This document shows, piece after piece, positions 33,065 to 37,121 of a DNA stretch of 37,121 nt (position 1 is its first letter; the number at the start of each line of letters is the position of its first letter). The stretch covers positions 1 to 37,121 of the forward strand of contig NZ_JASLCE010000038.1 of assembly GCF_030146175.1 (NCBI RefSeq), given 5' to 3'. Under the pieces are notes generated by a model. It saw only the letters and a list, made by a program, of their open reading frames with translations. It had not been told where the DNA came from and did no database searches. Source of the DNA: Flavobacterium sp. GTDB taxonomy: Bacteria; Bacteroidota; Bacteroidia; Flavobacteriales; Flavobacteriaceae. The position numbers and the translations under genes were made by a program.

Positions 33065-33326
33065 CTTATCTCATTTACACCTCTTATTTTTTTGATTTTT
33101 AACATTTTACCATTAAAAACATAAAGTTAACAATTATAAAACAAAAATTATATTGCTATATATTTAGATTATTCTCTCTTTTTACCAAAAAAAGCAACAA
33201 AAAGCTCATTTTTACCTGTTAATTATTTAGAAAAAAGGTATAAATCACAAAAAAACACTATCTGGTATTAGTCTAAATAAAATAATGGTGGTATTTTTGT
33301 GCCAATAAAAAAACACCCAAAATAAA
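33065..33326. other. 262-bp AT-rich divergent intergenic region
   Basis: It separates the dioxygenase and TonB receptor genes. Apart from the -7 element at 33292-33299 I see only A/T runs and no ORF, repeat or hairpin of note. Confidence 0.5.
33292..33299 (+). promoter_or_regulatory. -7 element of the TonB receptor operon
   Basis: TATTTTTG matches TAnnTTTG, 27 bases before the GTG start at 33327. No recognisable -33 or Fur-like box is seen. Confidence 0.45.
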
Positions 33327-36056
33327 GTGAGGTTATTATACGTCATTATTCTACTCGCCTTCCAAACTGTAGTGGCACAAAAACACATTAACGGACAGGT
33401 TTTCGATCGCGATACCAAAGAACCGTTAGCAAGTGTATTTGTTGTTAATCCCGAAACCAATGATTGGGCCATTACCGATCAAACGGGGACATTTCAATTG
33501 CGAATGCCCAATACAAAAGAGGTGAGCATTACCTTTCGACTTTTAGGAAAACAGGAAGCCACATTAAACTACAAAAAAGAAACCCTAAATACTAAAATTG
33601 TTGTTTTCCTTCAAAAACAGGATTTACGTCTGGATGAAGTAATCGTTACGGCTCGTAAAGGAAAAAAATTCTCTGAAATCACCATTGGTAGAGAGGTTAT
33701 CGAACAGGTTCAGGCTTTTTCACTTAACGAAGTACTGGAACAATTGCCCGGACAAGCCATTACCAATTTTACATTAAACGAATTTAAACCGATCGCTTTC
33801 CGTACGGTACGTCCTTCTACCGCCGCCAATACCGGTTTTGGAAATAAATCGTTCGGAACCGCTATTGTTGTTGACGGTATTCCGATTTCGAATAACGAGA
33901 ATATGCAATCCTACGGTGGAAATTACGGTCCGCCTTTCTCCCCTAACTTTTTAGGTTTTGGCGATCCGTCGTCGGCTTCCGGGTTTAACGGTTATTTTTC
34001 CAATGCCAATTTTGGTGCCGATTTACGAGAAATTCCGGTGGATAATATCGAAAAAGTAGAAGTCGTACAAGGAGTTCCATCGGCCAAATACGGTGATCTG
34101 ACTTCCGGTTTGATCAAAATCGAACAAAAAGCCGGTAAATCTCCGTATCGCGTCTATACTTCCTTACGCGACGGAACAACCGAATATGGTTTTGCCAAAG
34201 GTTTTAAAGTGAACGATAAAATCGGTTTTGTAAACCTTACGGTGAATTATTTAAAATCGAATGCCGAACCGCGTGTTTCCTATACCGAATACGAACGGAT
34301 TACCACCAATTTAATGTGGAGCTGGGCGAGTAAAAGCAAAAATATCCGCAACTCTTTTTCGGTGGATTATGGTTTTAATAACGATAATGTGAATTACGAA
34401 GAAGAAGATACCGATAATAAAATTGTAAAAAACAAAAAGAAAGATCTTTCCATTTCCAATCGTTTTAAATGGAAATTCAGCGAAAACAGTTTCTTCGACA
34501 ATCTGGATATCAACGCGAATTTCAGATATAGTGATCAACTAACATACGAATCTAAGTTTGTCAACATCGGTGGTAGTATTGTTGGAACCAGTACCGAAGA
34601 AGGGGTTTATTCCGGAACCTATACCCTACCGAGCTATACATCCGTTAAAGCGGTAGAAGGTATACCGATCTCCTCTTTTGCGTCAGCCGATTTATACAAA
34701 ACATTTAACACCGGTGACTGGTCCCATTCGTTATTATTCGGTACCTCTTTCCGCACCAGCGACAATAAAGGACGCGGGCGTTTGGGAAGTCCGGAAACTA
34801 TGATCAGTGCTTTTGCTTCGACCAACGGTGGCTCCGGTCAGGGATTCCGACCGTATAATTATGGTGAAAATATTCGTGCCGAATACCAGTTTTCGCTATA
34901 CGCCGAAGACAATATCACCCGAAACTGGGAAAACAGTACTTTTTATATGAACACCGGTGTGCGTTTGGATAATCAATTTGGTTTTACAACACTGGCACCG
35001 CGTATTAACAGTTATTACCAATACGATAAATTTAAGATCCGCGGTGGTTTCGGAATCACATCCAAAGCACCGTCTTTAAATCAGATTTATACCGGACCGC
35101 GTTATTATGATGCCGTTTTGGGCGATTATCGTTATCCGGGTTATTACAACCTTGGAATCGTGCAGACGTTTATCGATTATTCGAATAATAAAGACCTGAA
35201 ACCGACAAAAAGTATGCGTACGGAATTGGGACTGGATTATAAACTACCTTTTGGAAACCTGAATTTAACCGGTTTTTACAATAAAATGTACGACGGAATC
35301 ACCAGCGAAGGTATTCCAAGTGTACGTGATATGGCCGTACTTGACATACAGTTTAACGGTACACAAACACCAACCTATCAGGTAACGGGTTATACACCTT
35401 TCTATTATTTACAAAGTCGTTTGGTAAACAAATTCGAATCAAAAGACCGGGGATTGGAATTTTTTATGAGTTTTGAAAAAACACCGTTTAAAAACATCAC
35501 CTTCGATATTCAGGGAAGTTATACCGAAACGGTTAATACCGATACCCGCGATTCATACGAACGTATCGCCAGTACGACACCGAGACCGGAAAAGATGGCT
35601 GTTTTAAAACCGTACGACGAAAATTCTAAAAGCTTCCGATTGGGTGCGAATATCAATTACCACCTTCCAAAAGTGGGATTGGTAATTGCTGTTCGAAGCG
35701 AACATTTTATCATTGATAATACCAATTATAGAAGCGGTAACCGTTTATATGCCTATATCGACGAAAACTTAAACAAAATAATTATCCCGGAAGCCGAAAG
35801 AGATACGCATCCGTTATTACCGTTATTAGCGCAAAACAACGCATTAATCGACCGGTCGTTACAAAAAGTATTTCACAATTTCCACTTACGCGTTTCCAAA
35901 GATTTTAAAAACGGTTTCCGTTTTTCATTCTATTCCAATAATTTCCTGGACTTAAAACAAACCGAGGATGTAATTGACAACGGAGTACCAACTAAGCGTC
36001 CGAAAGCAGGAATGGTACAACTATCCTTCGGAACCAAAATCGAATATCAATTTTAA
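33327..36056 (+). CDS. TonB-dependent outer-membrane receptor (GTG start)
   Basis: 909 residues. GTG at 33327 is the only sensible start, because an in-frame TAA lies at 33306-33308 and no ATG precedes the signal peptide (MRLLYVIILLAFQTVVA-Q). Residues ~20-105 form a carboxypeptidase-regulatory-like beta domain (INGQVFDRDTKEPLASVFV...DQTGTFQLRM), typical of Bacteroidota receptors. The plug runs ~110-270 (RLDEVIVTARKGKKFSE, 'VPSAKYGDLTSGLIKIEQKAG') and the beta barrel continues to the end. The C-terminal strand KIEYQF ends in Phe, as outer-membrane barrels do. It imports a ligand using TonB energy. The partner lipoprotein 24 bp downstream probably captures that ligand. The substrate (metal complex, glycan or peptide) is not readable. 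Confidence 0.95.
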   Translation: MRLLYVIILLAFQTVVAQKHINGQVFDRDTKEPLASVFVVNPETNDWAITDQTGTFQLRMPNTKEVSITFRLLGKQEATLNYKKETLNTKIVVFLQKQDLRLDEVIVTARKGKKFSEITIGREVIEQVQAFSLNEVLEQLPGQAITNFTLNEFKPIAFRTVRPSTAANTGFGNKSFGTAIVVDGIPISNNENMQSYGGNYGPPFSPNFLGFGDPSSASGFNGYFSNANFGADLREIPVDNIEKVEVVQGVPSAKYGDLTSGLIKIEQKAGKSPYRVYTSLRDGTTEYGFAKGFKVNDKIGFVNLTVNYLKSNAEPRVSYTEYERITTNLMWSWASKSKNIRNSFSVDYGFNNDNVNYEEEDTDNKIVKNKKKDLSISNRFKWKFSENSFFDNLDINANFRYSDQLTYESKFVNIGGSIVGTSTEEGVYSGTYTLPSYTSVKAVEGIPISSFASADLYKTFNTGDWSHSLLFGTSFRTSDNKGRGRLGSPETMISAFASTNGGSGQGFRPYNYGENIRAEYQFSLYAEDNITRNWENSTFYMNTGVRLDNQFGFTTLAPRINSYYQYDKFKIRGGFGITSKAPSLNQIYTGPRYYDAVLGDYRYPGYYNLGIVQTFIDYSNNKDLKPTKSMRTELGLDYKLPFGNLNLTGFYNKMYDGITSEGIPSVRDMAVLDIQFNGTQTPTYQVTGYTPFYYLQSRLVNKFESKDRGLEFFMSFEKTPFKNITFDIQGSYTETVNTDTRDSYERIASTTPRPEKMAVLKPYDENSKSFRLGANINYHLPKVGLVIAVRSEHFIIDNTNYRSGNRLYAYIDENLNKIIIPEAERDTHPLLPLLAQNNALIDRSLQKVFHNFHLRVSKDFKNGFRFSFYSNNFLDLKQTEDVIDNGVPTKRPKAGMVQLSFGTKIEYQF

Positions 36057-36080
36057 TAATTAATTTATAATCCCCCTTAC

Positions 36081-37121
36081 ATGAAAAAATTTCTTGTATT
36101 ACTCAGTGCAGCATTAGCCTTCACATCCTGTTCGGATGATGATTTTGGGAATGCTAATAACGGACTACAACCGGTAAACTTTTCGGTAAACCTTAAATAC
36201 GACCCTATCACGTTTAACGGACAATCGGTTAACGGTGGTTCTGTAATTTTAACCAACACCAATACCGGCGATACCTATACTATCGAATCCGGAACTAACG
36301 GTATTGCAAATTTCCCTGCAGTAATCCCGGGAACCTATAATATTACAGCTACTAAGACGCTAACCAGTACTGAGTTTAACACACAGTTCGGATATACTCC
36401 GGAAACACAAACCGTATTATTTAACGGTGCACAGGAACAAGTGATCATCAATGCTAATGTAAACGCTACGGAATTGAAACTAAAAACGGTTCGTATTGGA
36501 GACTTAGTAATCAAACAAATTTCTTATGCCGGTTCGCATGCGCAACAAGGAGCGGTTTTCAGAGATCAGTTTATTGAAATCTATAACAACTCGAACGAGA
36601 CGATCTATGCGGATGGTTTATGTATCGGACAGCTTTACGGAAAAACATCAACTACAACGGCTGCTTATACTTTAGCTAGCGGTCAGTTTGACTGGAGCAA
36701 ATCGATTGGTATGACGGCTGGTTCATCAGCGAATACCGATTATGTATATGCTGATTATGTGATCCGTATTCCGGGTTCGGGAACAACCTACCCTATTTTA
36801 CCGGGTGAAAGTATCGTAATTGCACAAACCGGAATCAACCACAAAGCACCTTTAGTGGATAACAGTGGCGAACCGCTTAGCGTACAAAATCCGGAACTAA
36901 CGGTAGATTTAAGCACTGCTGACTTTGAAGTGTATTTAGGTGACTATAGATTAGCACTTGGAGAAGACGTATACCGTTTTGACATTCAGAACCCGGCGGT
37001 AACCGATATGGAAATTGCCTATTGGGGAAGACAAGGTTACAGCAGCCCGAACAAAGATTTAATTATAGACAACTTAGGACGTGACAGTTTTGTGATTTTC
37101 CGTGGTGACGATTTAAACAGC
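36081..37121 (+). CDS. Surface lipoprotein, DUF4876-like, partial at right edge
   Basis: The ATG at 36081 opens a frame running 347 codons to the edge without a stop. A lipoprotein signal (MKKFLVLLSAALAFTSC) is followed by SDDDFGN. An Asp-rich stretch right after the Cys, close to the SDDxx pattern reported for lipoprotein surface export in Flavobacterium and Bacteroides, predicts display on the outer face. Residues ~30-110 form a Cna-B/regulatory-like beta domain (VNGGSVILTNTNTGDTYTIESGTNGIANFP). From ~135 'QFIEIYNNSNETIYADGLCIGQ' resembles a lamin-tail-like strand set. The layout and position after a TonB receptor match DUF4876 proteins; I am fairly but not fully sure of that name. Together they should form a receptor/lipoprotein uptake pair. 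Confidence 0.85.
   Translation, partial: MKKFLVLLSAALAFTSCSDDDFGNANNGLQPVNFSVNLKYDPITFNGQSVNGGSVILTNTNTGDTYTIESGTNGIANFPAVIPGTYNITATKTLTSTEFNTQFGYTPETQTVLFNGAQEQVIINANVNATELKLKTVRIGDLVIKQISYAGSHAQQGAVFRDQFIEIYNNSNETIYADGLCIGQLYGKTSTTTAAYTLASGQFDWSKSIGMTAGSSANTDYVYADYVIRIPGSGTTYPILPGESIVIAQTGINHKAPLVDNSGEPLSVQNPELTVDLSTADFEVYLGDYRLALGEDVYRFDIQNPAVTDMEIAYWGRQGYSSPNKDLIIDNLGRDSFVIFRGDDLNS

Overview
The window looks like chromosomal DNA of a member of the Bacteroidota, most likely Flavobacteriaceae (Flavobacterium or a close relative). The evidence is AT-rich intergenic DNA, TAnnTTTG-type -7 promoter elements, almost no Shine-Dalgarno sequences, a type IX secretion (T9SS) type B sorting domain, a TonB receptor paired with a lipoprotein that carries a Flavobacterium-like surface-export signal, and menaquinone biosynthesis genes. 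I see no rRNA, tRNA, CRISPR array, integrase or insertion sequence.

Layout. (1) 1-5537, minus strand: the first ~1845 codons of a giant secreted surface protein. Its Ig-like modules turn into an almost identical 237-bp (79-residue) tandem repeat array that runs off the left edge. (2) 5538-6177: very AT-rich gene-free DNA with an inverted repeat. (3) 6178-9520, plus strand: a compact housekeeping run of DUF2520 Rossmann protein, KdsC-like phosphatase, UbiA prenyltransferase, Maf and a minimal MscS, with two identical 8-bp stop/start overlaps. (4) 9673-14830, plus strand: a secreted Tyr/Gly-rich protein, a large exported PIG-L deacetylase-like protein, an unlisted 34-residue membrane peptide and a sodium:solute symporter that starts 3 bp after it. 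(5) 18784-14920, minus strand: an accessory block of a 17-residue-repeat secreted protein, a SUKH-like protein and three unrecognised acidic or soluble proteins, resembling orphan immunity loci. (6) 19112-19876, plus strand: a cyclase-family metalloenzyme. (7) 23289-19981, minus strand: a T9SS type B cargo protein. (8) 23484-23693: a small two-helix membrane protein. (9) 29556-23694, minus strand: a menaquinone block (menB, two bacterial-PH membrane proteins, menA, UPF0173 hydrolase, menC). (10) 29628-32116, plus strand: an exported C1 peptidase and a beta-lactamase-fold lipoprotein. (11) 33031-32150, minus strand: an extradiol dioxygenase behind a perfect 20-bp palindrome that overlaps its promoter. 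(12) 33327-37121, plus strand: a TonB-dependent receptor and a surface lipoprotein cut by the right edge.

Functional picture. Much of the coding capacity is for the cell surface: two T9SS-style giants, the receptor/lipoprotein pair and several exported enzymes. The rest is lipid-linked or quinone metabolism. The loci most likely to hold undescribed biology are the 14.9-18.8 kb block, the 34-residue peptide in front of the symporter, the palindromic operator at 33041-33060 and the recently amplified repeat array. All functional names rest on reading motifs by eye; no database search was run.
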